A stretch of DNA of 10,455 bases from contig CAYTAP010000126.1 in the NCBI GenBank assembly GCA_964435775.1, forward strand, positions 1 through 10,455. The letters run 5' to 3'. The DNA comes from CAYTAP01 sp964435775 (lineage in GTDB: Bacteria > Planctomycetota > Phycisphaerae > Tepidisphaerales > Tepidisphaeraceae). The position numbers and the translations under genes are program-made. This document shows positions 1 through 7,555 of the stretch, piece by piece (position 1 is the stretch's first letter; each line of letters begins with the position of its first letter). A model generated the notes under the pieces. It had not been told where the DNA came from. It did not search any database and saw only the letters and a program-made list of their open reading frames with translations.

Positions 1-4
1 TGCC

Positions 5-61
5 GTAGGGGCGGCTTCAGCCGCCGTTTTAGAGGAAGACGGCGGCTGAAGCCGCCCCTAC
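5..61. repeat. Nested palindromic repeat (REP-like)
   Basis: Two 23-nt arms (5-27 and 39-61) are perfect reverse complements separated by an 11-nt loop. Each arm is itself a palindrome: a 7-bp stem GGCGGCT/AGCCGCC around a 2-nt centre. The element can therefore fold either as one long hairpin or as two small hairpins. The layout resembles bacterial REP/BIME intergenic repeats; the GGGGCGGCTTCAGCCGCC type of core is, from memory, common in intergenic DNA of planctomycete-like genomes. It could also end transcription of a gene to the left of the window, although no T-run follows. What is seen is the symmetry; family and role are inference. Confidence 0.8.
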
Positions 62-101
62 TAAAGAGAATTGAAACACCCCGTGCGAATGGCCCGCCCC
101 T

Positions 102-130
102 TTGCCCTTTTTTGCCATTTTCCTTATGCT
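102..130 (+). promoter_or_regulatory. Possible promoter of pgi
   Basis: TTGCCC at 102-107 (4 of 6 to the -35 consensus) and TATGCT at 125-130 (4 of 6 to the -10 consensus) are spaced by 17 bp, upstream of pgi. Transcription would begin near 137 and give a leader of about 97 nt. The match is modest and other pairings are possible, so this is only a candidate. Confidence 0.25.
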
Positions 131-233
131 GCCATCCTACAAATGAATGCGGAAAAGCCGCTGCCGGTCATGCGGGGCTGATCACATGAAGCCCATTGAC
201 GGGCCGACAGCGCATACGAATCGGGAAGGTACC

Positions 234-1637
234 ATGGATCGATTGAGTCTCTATTGGAAGAATGCGACCGCCGAGGCCGTTGGGGATAAGCATGGCGTGA
301 GCGACAAGGAGCTCAAAGCGCTCGCTCCAAAAATGAAGGACCTCACCCGGCGGATGAACGATGACCGCAAGGCCGGGAAGCTCAAGTTCCGCGATCTTCC
401 CTACGACGAGGAGATGGTTGAATCGATCCACAAGCAGGTGGAGGACCTCCGCGATCGCTGTGAAGCGCTTGTGGTGCTCGGCATCGGCGGCAGCGCGCTG
501 GGGAATATCGCTCTGCAAACCGCGCTTAATCCATTCACCTACAATCTGATGAGCGACCGCACCCGTCCGGGCCCGCAGCTATTTGTCCTGGACAACGTTG
601 ATCCCGATCACATCAAGAGCGTCGTCGATCTGCTGACGCCCAAGCTCAAAAAGACGATCGTCAACGTGATCAGCAAATCCGGCGAGACGGCCGAAACGGC
701 TTCGCAGTTCATCCTCTTCCGCGATCTGCTCGAGGCGAAACTCGGCAAGAAATACAAGGACAACATCATCGCCACGACCGATCCTGAGGGGGGGACGCTC
801 CGCGACATCTGTAACCGCGAGGGGTATCGCACGCTTGAGGTTCCGCCGGGCGTCGGCGGGCGGTTTTCGGTTTTGTCGGCGGTGGGGCTCTTCAGCGCGG
901 GGATGTGCGGCATTGATATCGATGCCCTCCTCGCCGGCGCCGCGGAGATGGACAAGAGATGCAAGGATGCGGACCTGATGAAGAATCCCGCGGCGATGAT
1001 CGCCGCGATCAATTATCTGCTGGATAAAAAGGGGAAGATGATGAGCGTCATGATGCCCTACAGCTCATCGCTCTATTCGCTGGGCGACTGGTTCCGCCAG
1101 TTGTGGGCCGAAAGCCTCGGCAAGCGCAAGAGCCTCTCGGGCAAGGATGTATATGCCGGCCAGACGCCGATCAAGGCGCTGGGGACAACCGATCAGCACT
1201 CTCAGGTGCAGCTTTATCGTGAAGGTCCCAATGACAAGGTGATCACGTTCCTGGAGGTGGAACGTTTTGGCCAGAAGGTGGCCATTCCAAACAAGGTGAA
1301 GGATGTGCCCGCCTTGAGTTATCTCGCCAACTCCAATTTCCAGACGCTCATCAACAGCGAAAAACTCGGCACCGAATACGCGCTGCTCGAAAGCCAGCGC
1401 CCGACGATGACGGTGACGTTCCCCTCGATTTCCCCGGAGGCGGTGGGACAGTTCATCTACATGTACGAGGTCGCCGTCAGCTATGTCGGGGCATTGATGG
1501 AGATCAACACCTACGATCAACCGGCGGTTCAGCTTGGCAAGGATGCGACATATGCCCTGATGGGCAAGGATGGTTTCGCGGACCTGGCCAAAAAGATCCA
1601 GCCATTCGCCAAGGCGGATAAGAAGTTTGTCATATAG
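234..1637 (+). CDS. pgi: Glucose-6-phosphate isomerase
   Basis: This cytosolic enzyme of glycolysis and gluconeogenesis interconverts glucose-6-phosphate and fructose-6-phosphate. The 467-residue product has the two SIS-fold sugar-isomerase domains of the GPI family. Visible motifs are GIGGSALG (83-90), the phosphate-binding SKSGET (147-152), GGRFSVLS (208-215), WAESLGK with the likely catalytic Glu293 (291-297), TDQHSQ with His322 (319-324) and the C-terminal signature YDQPAVQLGK ending in Lys436. The length fits the short bacterial form (about 450 aa) rather than the 550-aa enterobacterial form. The reading frame is open from 147, but the ATG at 234 is chosen because GGGAAGG (223-229) lies 4 nt upstream and the extra 29 residues do not look like GPI. 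One small deviation is QPAV where most relatives have QPGV. The product, fructose-6-phosphate, is the precursor for the GDP-mannose route served by the next gene. Confidence 0.97.
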   Translation: MDRLSLYWKNATAEAVGDKHGVSDKELKALAPKMKDLTRRMNDDRKAGKLKFRDLPYDEEMVESIHKQVEDLRDRCEALVVLGIGGSALGNIALQTALNPFTYNLMSDRTRPGPQLFVLDNVDPDHIKSVVDLLTPKLKKTIVNVISKSGETAETASQFILFRDLLEAKLGKKYKDNIIATTDPEGGTLRDICNREGYRTLEVPPGVGGRFSVLSAVGLFSAGMCGIDIDALLAGAAEMDKRCKDADLMKNPAAMIAAINYLLDKKGKMMSVMMPYSSSLYSLGDWFRQLWAESLGKRKSLSGKDVYAGQTPIKALGTTDQHSQVQLYREGPNDKVITFLEVERFGQKVAIPNKVKDVPALSYLANSNFQTLINSEKLGTEYALLESQRPTMTVTFPSISPEAVGQFIYMYEVAVSYVGALMEINTYDQPAVQLGKDATYALMGKDGFADLAKKIQPFAKADKKFVI

Positions 1638-1641
1638 GCGT

Positions 1642-1733
1642 GTCCGTGGTCAGTTGTCAGTTGCTGGTGGTCTGTTGCTGAAGATCAGCGGAGATTGTCA
1701 CTGACTGCTAACCACGGCCTCCTGACCACGGAC
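1642..1733. repeat. Inverted GTCCGTGGTCAG repeat in pgi-manC spacer
   Basis: GTCCGTGGTCAG at 1642-1653 has its exact reverse complement at 1722-1733. Between them are further degenerate copies of the same GTGGTC/CAGTTG words, for example GTTGTCAGTTGC on the left side and ACCACGG at 1711-1717 on the right. It is a low-complexity interspersed element with a long loop rather than a typical terminator. Runs of 'gtcagtggtcagt' type words are common in spacers of some planctomycete and cyanobacterial genomes (recalled, not checked). Confidence 0.55.
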
Positions 1734-1769
1734 TACGGACAACGGACCATTCCCAACGGATCATCATCT

Positions 1770-2876
1770 ATGGAATACGGCGTCATCATGGCGGGCGGGG
1801 CGGGGACACGGCTTTGGCCCCTGTCGCGCGGGAACATGCCCAAGCAGTTGCTCCCGGTCGTCGAGGGCAAGAGCCTGTTGCAGCTTTCGTACGAACGCCT
1901 TCGCGGGATTCTCCCGCCGGAGCGCATTTATGTCTGCACTGGCGCGGCCTATGGCCCGGCGATCCTTGAAAATCTCAGGGAGTTGCCTAAGGAAAACCTG
2001 ATCGGCGAACCGCAGGGGCGCGACACCGCCAATGCCGTCGGTTTCTCCGCCGCCGTGCTTCATCACAAGGATCCCGACGCCGTCATGGCGATTGTGACGG
2101 CCGACCATGTGATTGAGCCTGTCGATATTTTTCAAAACGCGTTGCGGACCGCGTTTGAGGCGGTCAAGGGGAATCCCAAATCGCTCGTCACCTTTGGCAT
2201 CATCCCCACCCACGGGCACACCGGCCTGGGCTACATTCACCGCGGCGAAGCACTGCCCCTGCCCGGCGGGCGCGACGGCGCTTACAAAGTCCAGTCATTC
2301 CGCGAAAAGCCGGACAAGCCGACCGCCGACCGTTATGTCGAGTCGGGCCGCTACTACTGGAACTCAGGCATGTTTGTATGGCGCTGCGACACCGTCCTGG
2401 CCGAACTCGCCAGCCACCTCCCCGAGGCCCACGCGGGCTTGAAATCCATCGCCGCCGCGTGGGGAACCGACCAGCGGGAGAAGGTGTTGAACGACATCTA
2501 TCCCAAACTCCCCAAGATCAGCATTGACTACGCCGTCATGGAGCCCGCTTCGCAAGGGAAGGGGAAGGCCGAGGTTGTTGTGGTCGAAATGCCGGTCGAA
2601 TGGCTTGATGTCGGTTCCTGGCCGGCGCTGGCCGAGACGCTCAAGGTGGATGCCAACGACAACGCCACTGACTGCGCCACCTGCGTCTTCCTTGACTGCG
2701 ACAACAACATCGTCGTTAACCAGACCGGTTCGCACCTGGTTTCAATGATCGGCGTCTCCGACATGATCGTCGTCCACACGCCTGACGCCACGCTCATCTG
2801 CCCCAAGAGCGAGGCCCAGCGCGTCAAGGAGCTCGTCGGCCGGGTGAAGGAAAAATTCGGCGACCGGTTTCAATAA
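1770..2876 (+). CDS. manC: Mannose-1-phosphate guanylyltransferase
   Basis: It makes GDP-mannose from mannose-1-phosphate and GTP, the activated sugar for polysaccharide, glycan or deoxysugar synthesis. The 368-residue protein has the nucleotidyltransferase signature GGAGTRLWPLSR (9-20) followed by PKQ (24-26). It also has TADH (110-113, metal and nucleotide site), FREKP (177-181), NSGMF (198-202), DYAVME (253-258) and WLDVGSW (278-284), all typical of GDP-mannose pyrophosphorylases. The C-terminal part from about 290 is the short left-handed beta-helix-like tail; the phosphomannose isomerase domain of long bifunctional AlgA/ManC proteins is absent. The frame is open from a TTG at 1695, but the ATG at 1770 puts the signature at the usual distance from the N-terminus. 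The Shine-Dalgarno sequence is weak. It lies 132 bp after pgi and may depend on its own promoter. The product name is secure; the glycan it feeds is unknown. Confidence 0.94.
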   Translation: MEYGVIMAGGAGTRLWPLSRGNMPKQLLPVVEGKSLLQLSYERLRGILPPERIYVCTGAAYGPAILENLRELPKENLIGEPQGRDTANAVGFSAAVLHHKDPDAVMAIVTADHVIEPVDIFQNALRTAFEAVKGNPKSLVTFGIIPTHGHTGLGYIHRGEALPLPGGRDGAYKVQSFREKPDKPTADRYVESGRYYWNSGMFVWRCDTVLAELASHLPEAHAGLKSIAAAWGTDQREKVLNDIYPKLPKISIDYAVMEPASQGKGKAEVVVVEMPVEWLDVGSWPALAETLKVDANDNATDCATCVFLDCDNNIVVNQTGSHLVSMIGVSDMIVVHTPDATLICPKSEAQRVKELVGRVKEKFGDRFQ

Positions 2877-2881
2877 CGTGG

Positions 2882-2919
2882 CACGGGCGGCCCGCCCGTG
2901 GGTTTGGCATGCCCAAACC
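2882..2919. repeat. Double hairpin in manC-ruvX spacer
   Basis: Two hairpins stand back to back 5 bp after the manC stop codon. The first is CACGGGCG/CGCCCGTG (2882-2889 and 2893-2900, 3-nt loop). The second is GGTTTGG/CCAAACC (2901-2907 and 2913-2919, 5-nt loop). No T-run follows, so an intrinsic terminator in the strict sense is not supported, but such structures can end or protect the manC transcript. The GGCACGGGCGGCCCGCCCGTG type of core is a frequent spacer repeat in GC-rich planctomycete-like genomes (recalled, not checked). Confidence 0.65.
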
Positions 2920-2978
2920 ATCCGCCGTATCCGGCGTATGCAAGCAAGAGTGCAGCGTCCGCGCCACGGAGGAATTGA

Positions 2979-3455
2979 ATGCGAACCCTTGCCATCGATC
3001 TCGGAACCCGCCGGGTCGGCTTGGCGCTGAGCGACGAAGGCGGCCGATTCGCCACGCCCTATGAAGTGCTCATCGTTTCTTCACCGGCGATGGCCATCGA
3101 TCTAATCCTCCCGATCATCCTCCGCGAAGGGGTCGAGCGGCTTGTGGTTGGTGTTCCCATCAACATGGACGATTCCATCGGCGGTGCGGCCGAGAACGCA
3201 ATCCAATGGGCCAGGGACTTGGGAAGGCGCGCGAGTCTTGACGTTGTACTCGTCGATGAGCGTTTGAGCAGCTTCTCGGCCGAGGAGAAATTGATCGACC
3301 GCAAGCGGGCCGGAGAGAAGCTGACGCGCGGCCGCAAAAAGAAGCAGCTCGACGCTCTCGCCGCCGCCGCTTTTTTGCAGGGTTATCTCGATGGCAAACT
3401 TCAGCCGCTGGAACCGGACTCGCACCCGGGTGCGGGCCGTTCAAATCGCCCGTGA
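2979..3455 (+). CDS. ruvX: RuvX/YqgF family Holliday junction resolvase-like protein
   Basis: A 158-residue protein with the RNase H-like fold of the YqgF/RuvX family. Members are implicated in Holliday junction resolution and, in Escherichia coli, in maturing the 5' end of 16S rRNA. The conserved acidic residues are present: Asp7 in AIDLGTRRVG (5-14), Glu94 in VDERLSS (92-98) and Asp125 in QLDALAAAAF (123-132). VVGVPINMDDSIG (56-68) matches the central strand and loop of the family. The start at 2979 is well supported by GGAGG (2968-2972) 6 nt upstream. The C-terminal 15-20 residues after YLDGK are not conserved. A lipoprotein gene starts 22 bp downstream on the same strand and may be co-transcribed. 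Confidence 0.93.
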   Translation: MRTLAIDLGTRRVGLALSDEGGRFATPYEVLIVSSPAMAIDLILPIILREGVERLVVGVPINMDDSIGGAAENAIQWARDLGRRASLDVVLVDERLSSFSAEEKLIDRKRAGEKLTRGRKKKQLDALAAAAFLQGYLDGKLQPLEPDSHPGAGRSNRP

Positions 3456-3477
3456 TTATTTTCGCGGAAATAGAGCC

Positions 3478-4182
3478 ATGCGAAGCGGGCATGTGTTGTT
3501 GATGGTCGCGTCAGTCGTGTCCATCGGCTTTCTCGTTGGGTGTGTGCAATCCCCGATGGAATCCGGCGCGGCGTCTTCCGCGCCGAATAACGCCGGCGCA
3601 AAAAGCATGATGTCCAAAGGCGCCCAAGGGATGGATGTTGCGCCCCCCTCGGCTGTGGAGCAAATTCGGGATGCTTTTCGGAAGCTCACCAATGATGCGC
3701 TGACGCCGGGCGGGCTGGAGGACCTTACCGCATGGCTTGCCGATGCGGATCGAAAGCGTCTTGTTTCCCTCACCAATAATTCGGGCCATGATGCTGATTT
3801 CGATGAACTCGTCATGCGCATTCGCCGGGACTGGAAGAATAAGTACGGCAATGATTTCAAATTGGGCAACGTGGATAAGATTCTAAGCGATGTTGAACTG
3901 ACTGGCCTGGCCGATAAGGGCGACTTCCAGAAGGTCGTCGCGGTGCTTCCTGAAAATGACAGCTTTTCGGGAGGGAACGAGATCAAGATCAGCCTGGTCC
4001 GCGAAGGCGGCTCGTGGAAGATTGACATCCCCGATTCGGTCACCAGTGCGATGCTGAAGGCGGGATTGATCCAACGTTTGGAGATGGTGGAACAATTGAA
4101 GGATCGATGGCCGACCGACCAGAACCAGGCGTATCGACTGGTTGCACGCCATGTTCTGCAAGGCGTCAGCGAAGCCAGGTAG
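3478..4182 (+). CDS. Lipoprotein of unknown function
   Basis: A 234-residue predicted lipoprotein that I cannot assign to a named family. The N-terminus has a basic start (MRSGH), a hydrophobic segment (about 6-20) and a lipobox LVGC with the lipidated cysteine at position 22, so export and membrane anchoring are likely. Residues 23-55 are a flexible Ala/Ser/Gly-rich linker. The rest is a compact soluble domain with charged helices (about 58-120, 195-232) and a beta-rich middle including ISLVREGGSWKIDIPD (171-186). The strand pattern 'lvre.g.WkId' recalls SnoaL/NTF2-like or lumazine-binding-type domains, but this is weak. The frame is open from 3391, overlapping ruvX, yet the ATG at 3478 begins the signal peptide exactly. 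The Shine-Dalgarno sequence is poor, which suggests translation after ruvX on one mRNA. The 3' end converges with the next gene with 62 bp between. Confidence 0.8.
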   Translation: MRSGHVLLMVASVVSIGFLVGCVQSPMESGAASSAPNNAGAKSMMSKGAQGMDVAPPSAVEQIRDAFRKLTNDALTPGGLEDLTAWLADADRKRLVSLTNNSGHDADFDELVMRIRRDWKNKYGNDFKLGNVDKILSDVELTGLADKGDFQKVVAVLPENDSFSGGNEIKISLVREGGSWKIDIPDSVTSAMLKAGLIQRLEMVEQLKDRWPTDQNQAYRLVARHVLQGVSEAR

Positions 4183-4244
4183 AAGCGGAAGCCGAGACAA
4201 GACATCCGTGTGAACCAGATGCGGTGGCGCCCCTTCGCTATGGG

Positions 4245-5729
4245 TTATGCCCACATCGCGTCAATCGCCCGCACACTCCACTCGACAAGCTCACGTCCCC
4301 CCTCAGGCCCGACGGGTGTGCTCGCAGGCACCGCGCCATAGCTTTTGCCCGTTGTCGCTTTTCTCGTCGGCAGGTAGGTGCCAGGCCCGGCCAGTTGAAC
4401 GACGAACGTCTGCACCGCCTTGCTCCGCGCTTTGATCTGCAATCCAAAATCCTGGTAATATTCATACTGATTGGTCACCATCGCCACATCCCCCAACCGA
4501 ATCAGGTGCGCTTCCGACTCCACTCTCGGTTCGTGCTGCTGTTGCGCATATCGCCTGGCCACGTTCAGATTCCACTGCATCATTCGATAGTTGCCTGTGA
4601 TGCCCACATACCAGTGTGGATCCTGCCGCAGTTGCGGATTCGCCTCCAGGGCCTGACGATGCTCTTTGTACCGAGCCTCGCACTTGGCCGCCTCCGCGTT
4701 GGCATCCGCCACATCCTGTTCACTTAATGGCCTCATGAGCAGCGATACATGCTCGACGCGATGTCCGGCGATTGGATTCCAGTCAATCTCCCTTGCGGCA
4801 AGCTCCACGACGGGCGCGACGGCCTCGGCGATGCGGATGCCGATGTCGCGGCGTTCATCGATGCCTTTCAGCCGCCACATCCGCTCGAGCGCCTTCCAAT
4901 CCGGCACGGTCGTCACCCGTGGCGGCGTCACATCCCCCGCCGCACTGACCTGCGGCAGGATGAATGCACCCTCGCCCAGCCGCTTGCGCAACTCCTGACG
5001 CGCCTCGCACCAGTAATCGGCGCTGACTTGAAACTCATGCTCGCTCACCTGCGATGGGCACGCAAGGTTGACGATGACGCCCGTCAATTCCTTCCGCCCA
5101 TTCCAGACGCCCAGCACGTTGATCCCCGTCTCCGCGCCCCCTTCGACATGGCTGAACTCCGGGTCATCCAGCTTGCCGTACATCCTCGTTTCACCGGTGT
5201 AATAACAAATCCGGCGGTTGTAGCCGATCGTCGCATGCCCCAGCCCATAACCGATTCCCGCCGGCTCGCGGGCACCCCACGCCTTCACCACGGCGGTTGC
5301 GATTCGGTCCGCCGCCAGGTCGACGTAATCACCCGCAGCCCCGCCGACCAATTCGCTCCGCTCCACACCAAAGTGGGGTGGGATTGCCTCGCCGCTATCG
5401 CGTTTTCTCGCATCCGGGGCGGTGTGCGTGTGCGTGGCATTGAAAACAACGCACATTGGGTCCAGCTCTTGAAGACGCTCGGACAATAGCCCCCGAACGG
5501 CCTGGCTCAGATCGTCGGAGATGCCCACCAGATCGCAACTGACCAAAACCCCGCGCACGGTCTCATCGCCCGGTCGAATGGACTCAAACGCCATCACCGT
5601 GGCGCTGATCGGATCCCTCACCCTTTCCGACGCCCGCGCATAAAACTGCCCGGCCAGGATCACCGGCCATGGCGGCGTCAAGTCAACCGACGCCCAGCCA
5701 ACGCGAAATCCCTCATCATTTTCAGCCAT
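4245..5729 (-). CDS. Neutral/alkaline ceramidase N-terminal-like protein
   Basis: The 494-residue product resembles the neutral/alkaline non-lysosomal ceramidase N-terminal domain family (PF04734 type), amidohydrolases with a zinc site that split ceramide in studied members. Seen in the sequence are the N-terminal VGWASVDLTPP (10-20) with DPISATVMAFE (39-49), LVSCDLVGIS (62-71), the histidine motif NATHTHTAPD (97-106), the glycine/aspartate motif AAGDVTPP (263-270), TNQYEYYQDFGLQIK (419-433) and YLPTRKA (452-458). Classical secreted ceramidases are 650-780 aa with a C-terminal domain and a signal peptide. This one is shorter and has no signal peptide, so it is probably cytosolic and its substrate is unknown. 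The ATG at 5729 is chosen because AAAGGAG (5740-5746, - strand) lies 10 nt upstream; the frame also opens from a GTG at 5789. It lies 159 bp downstream of the aminotransferase gene and may be its operon partner. Confidence 0.8.
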   Translation of the reverse strand: MAENDEGFRVGWASVDLTPPWPVILAGQFYARASERVRDPISATVMAFESIRPGDETVRGVLVSCDLVGISDDLSQAVRGLLSERLQELDPMCVVFNATHTHTAPDARKRDSGEAIPPHFGVERSELVGGAAGDYVDLAADRIATAVVKAWGAREPAGIGYGLGHATIGYNRRICYYTGETRMYGKLDDPEFSHVEGGAETGINVLGVWNGRKELTGVIVNLACPSQVSEHEFQVSADYWCEARQELRKRLGEGAFILPQVSAAGDVTPPRVTTVPDWKALERMWRLKGIDERRDIGIRIAEAVAPVVELAAREIDWNPIAGHRVEHVSLLMRPLSEQDVADANAEAAKCEARYKEHRQALEANPQLRQDPHWYVGITGNYRMMQWNLNVARRYAQQQHEPRVESEAHLIRLGDVAMVTNQYEYYQDFGLQIKARSKAVQTFVVQLAGPGTYLPTRKATTGKSYGAVPASTPVGPEGGRELVEWSVRAIDAMWA

Positions 5730-5797
5730 CAACTTCACACTCCTTTGGAGAAGTCCGCCACTTCCCAAGCGATTCCCGCGCCCGCTCACATTCCACT

Positions 5798-5845
5798 CCC
5801 TCTCCCGCGTACTCGCGGGGGAGGGCTGGGGAGGGGGTCTTCTCT
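5798..5845. repeat. CCCTCTCCC-type hairpin repeat
   Basis: Arms at 5798-5809 and 5814-5825 form a 12-bp stem with one T:G position around the 4-nt loop TACT. The right arm runs on into a G-rich tail (GGGCTGGGGAGGGGG, 5823-5837). This is the architecture of the widespread 'CCCTCTCCC...GGGAGAGGG' intergenic repeat found in many proteobacterial and planctomycete genomes. It lies between the two - strand genes. No T-run follows on the - strand, so a terminator function is possible but not shown. Confidence 0.65.
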
Positions 5846-5888
5846 TCCGATGAAACCCGGCGCGAACCGAAATTCTCCCATATGCGGA

Positions 5889-7205
5889 TTACCCCGCCTT
5901 CCCTGCCCCAACCGGCACATCATCCAGATTCTCGAATACCTTCCGCACCGCCGCCGCCAGCGCATCGACCTGCGCCTCCCCATTGGGCGGCCGATGGGTG
6001 TTGATGTTCCACAGACAGGTGTCCACGCACAGTTGCCCCGTCGGGTATTGGTCCAGCGCATAGCTGATGTCCGCCCGCGCGTGTCCATCCGACCACGGCG
6101 AACCTTTGCCGTAAAAATCCTTCACTTGAAACACCGCATGCGCCGGCAACAGCCAATTCGCCCGCGCCAGCGCCACGCCCTCCGCCTTGACCGCAACGGC
6201 GATGCTCTTTGTCACTTCCACCAGCGGAACCCCACGCGCCTCGGCATACGCCGGATCAACCCGGTAGACATACGCATATCCATTGGTCGGACGATCATCA
6301 CTGGAATACGACCGCACCAAATGCGGCGTCCCCGCGAGATTGTCATCCAGCCGATGCCAGTTGGCCCGCGCCTGGGCATTGGTTCCATCCAGCTTACGGA
6401 GTTGCGACAGCGCGAAAGCCGCCGCCAGATCGCTCGTGCGATACATCCATCCCAGGCCGTAGTCGTGATAATCCCGCCCCGCCTCCGGCGGGCGCATGTC
6501 GCTGAAACTGCACACCGCTTTGCCGTGATCGAATATCGTGGCATCGTTGGTGACGAAGAACCCTCCTTCACCGCCGCAAAGATTCTTGTTCTGATTCAGG
6601 CTGAACGCCCCGGCGTCGCCAATCGTCCCCACCTTGCGCCCCTTGTACGTCGCCCCGTGCGCTTGGCAGGCATCTTCGATCACCTTGAGCTTGTGCCTGC
6701 GGGCGATCGCCATGATGGCATCCATGTCGCACGCGACGCCCCAGTAATGGACGACAAGAATCGCCCGCGTGAGCGGCGTGATGGCCGCCTCGATCTTCTT
6801 TGGATCGATCTCCATCGTCCGCCAATCGACATCGACAAAAACCGGGATCGCGTTGTGATGAACGATTGCCGTTGCACTGCTTGTCCATGACAGGCAGGGC
6901 GTGATCACCTCATCCCCCGCCCGCACGCCGCACCCCGCCACGCACATGTGCAGCGCCGCCGTGCCGCTGTTGGTCGGCAGGCAGTATGTGTTCCCATTCC
7001 ACGCCGAAAACTCCTCGGCCAGCATCCTCACATGCGGCCCGGACGCATGCTGCGTCTGCCGCAGCGACGCCAGAACCAAATGCTCATCTTGTTCGTCAGT
7101 CCCTGGCCAGACGTGAAACGCGATCTCTTTGGAAATCGCCGGCGCCCCGCCGTGAATGGCCAGGTGGGTGGATGTGTTGTTCATGGGTACAATGTAGAAT
7201 CCCAT
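5889..7205 (-). CDS. DegT/DnrJ/EryC1/StrS family PLP aminotransferase
   Basis: A 438-residue PLP enzyme of fold type I. Members transfer an amino group to keto-sugars or keto-cyclitols, in nucleotide-sugar, cell-surface glycan or aminocyclitol pathways. Visible features are NSGTAAL (79-85, phosphate-binding loop), VIEDACQAHGA with Asp178 contacting the pyridine nitrogen (175-185), FSLNQNKNLCGGEGG with the Schiff-base Lys207 (201-215), and RTSDLAAAFALSQLRKLD (256-273), the usual dimer-interface helix. The Lys region (SLNQNK...GGEGG) resembles the AHBA synthase/scyllo-inosamine aminotransferase side of the family more than the perosamine synthases, but the substrate cannot be named. The start at 7205 is preferred because GAGG lies 7 nt upstream; a second ATG at 7184 has no ribosome-binding site and would remove only 7 residues. 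The leader holds a weak 7-bp inverted repeat (7230-7236/7256-7262). It is divergent from tRNA-Val. Confidence 0.92.
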   Translation of the reverse strand: MGFYIVPMNNTSTHLAIHGGAPAISKEIAFHVWPGTDEQDEHLVLASLRQTQHASGPHVRMLAEEFSAWNGNTYCLPTNSGTAALHMCVAGCGVRAGDEVITPCLSWTSSATAIVHHNAIPVFVDVDWRTMEIDPKKIEAAITPLTRAILVVHYWGVACDMDAIMAIARRHKLKVIEDACQAHGATYKGRKVGTIGDAGAFSLNQNKNLCGGEGGFFVTNDATIFDHGKAVCSFSDMRPPEAGRDYHDYGLGWMYRTSDLAAAFALSQLRKLDGTNAQARANWHRLDDNLAGTPHLVRSYSSDDRPTNGYAYVYRVDPAYAEARGVPLVEVTKSIAVAVKAEGVALARANWLLPAHAVFQVKDFYGKGSPWSDGHARADISYALDQYPTGQLCVDTCLWNINTHRPPNGEAQVDALAAAVRKVFENLDDVPVGAGKAG

Positions 7206-7297
7206 TGAAGATCCTCACAAGAGGAACTTGTTGCTTTCTCATGGAGAGCCTTGCGAAGCAACTCTTTTCCCCTTCCCACATTGCAGCGAATTAAGTC

Positions 7298-7325
7298 TTG
7301 TAACTGTTGCCTCCGTGCCTATAAT
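7298..7325 (+). promoter_or_regulatory. Sigma70-type promoter of tRNA-Val
   Basis: A perfect -10 hexamer TATAAT (7320-7325) lies 16 bp behind TTGTAA (7298-7303, 4 of 6 to the -35 consensus). Transcription would start near 7332, about 38 nt before the mature tRNA, which is normal for a tRNA leader. This is the best promoter in the window. Confidence 0.75.
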
Positions 7326-7369
7326 GGCTCGCGTTCGAGGATCGGAAAGCAAAAGAATAGATGACTCAA

Positions 7370-7443
7370 GGGCGATTGGCGCAGTTGGCTAGCGCACCAG
7401 CATGACACGCTGGGGGTCACAGGTTCGAGCCCTGTATCGCCCA
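7370..7443 (+). tRNA. tRNA-Val (anticodon GAC)
   Basis: A 74-nt cloverleaf. The acceptor stem is GGGCGAT/ATCGCCC (7370-7376, 7436-7442) with discriminator A at 7443. The D-stem is GCGC/GCGC with loop AGTTGGCTA. The anticodon stem is CCAGC/GCTGG (7397-7401, 7409-7413), with a 7-nt loop carrying GAC at 7404-7406, which reads GUC (and GUU) valine codons. The variable loop is 5 nt, and the T-arm is ACAGG-TTCGAGC-CCTGT (7419-7435). CCA is not encoded and must be added by the nucleotidyltransferase. Loop position 32 is A where pyrimidine is usual, opposite C38. Confidence 0.95.
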
Positions 7444-7555
7444 TTTCAGTTTCACCCGCGGGGAAATTTCACGTTCTTGATGGCAGCCGCTCTAGGGAAC
7501 GCATAGCCCCCGCCTCCCGTGAACTCAATCCCGTCCGTATCAATAAAAGGGAACT

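Noticed and set aside
143..181. Short leader peptide frame (12 codons) upstream of pgi
   Set aside because: No ribosome-binding site, no codon bias or attenuator structure; most likely chance.
147..233. 29-residue N-terminal extension of glucose-6-phosphate isomerase with a CxxC
   Set aside because: The ATG at 234 has a good ribosome-binding site, and the extension has no counterpart in the family as I know it.
4749..5489. Long + strand frame opposite the ceramidase-like gene
   Set aside because: It is a mirror of a GC-rich coding region and lacks any family features; the - strand frame has clear motifs.
5730..5789. GTG-started extension of the ceramidase-like protein
   Set aside because: A clear AAAGGAG precedes the ATG at 5729, and the extra 20 residues derive from repeat-adjacent DNA without family similarity.
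5745..6890. 381-codon + strand frame opposite the aminotransferase gene
   Set aside because: Arg/Pro/His-rich antisense shadow; the - strand frame has all PLP-enzyme motifs.
7370..7443. tRNA-Val as the integration site of the recombinase element
   Set aside because: No duplicate of the tRNA-Val 3' end is found further right in the window; the tRNA-Ser fragment is the better att candidate.
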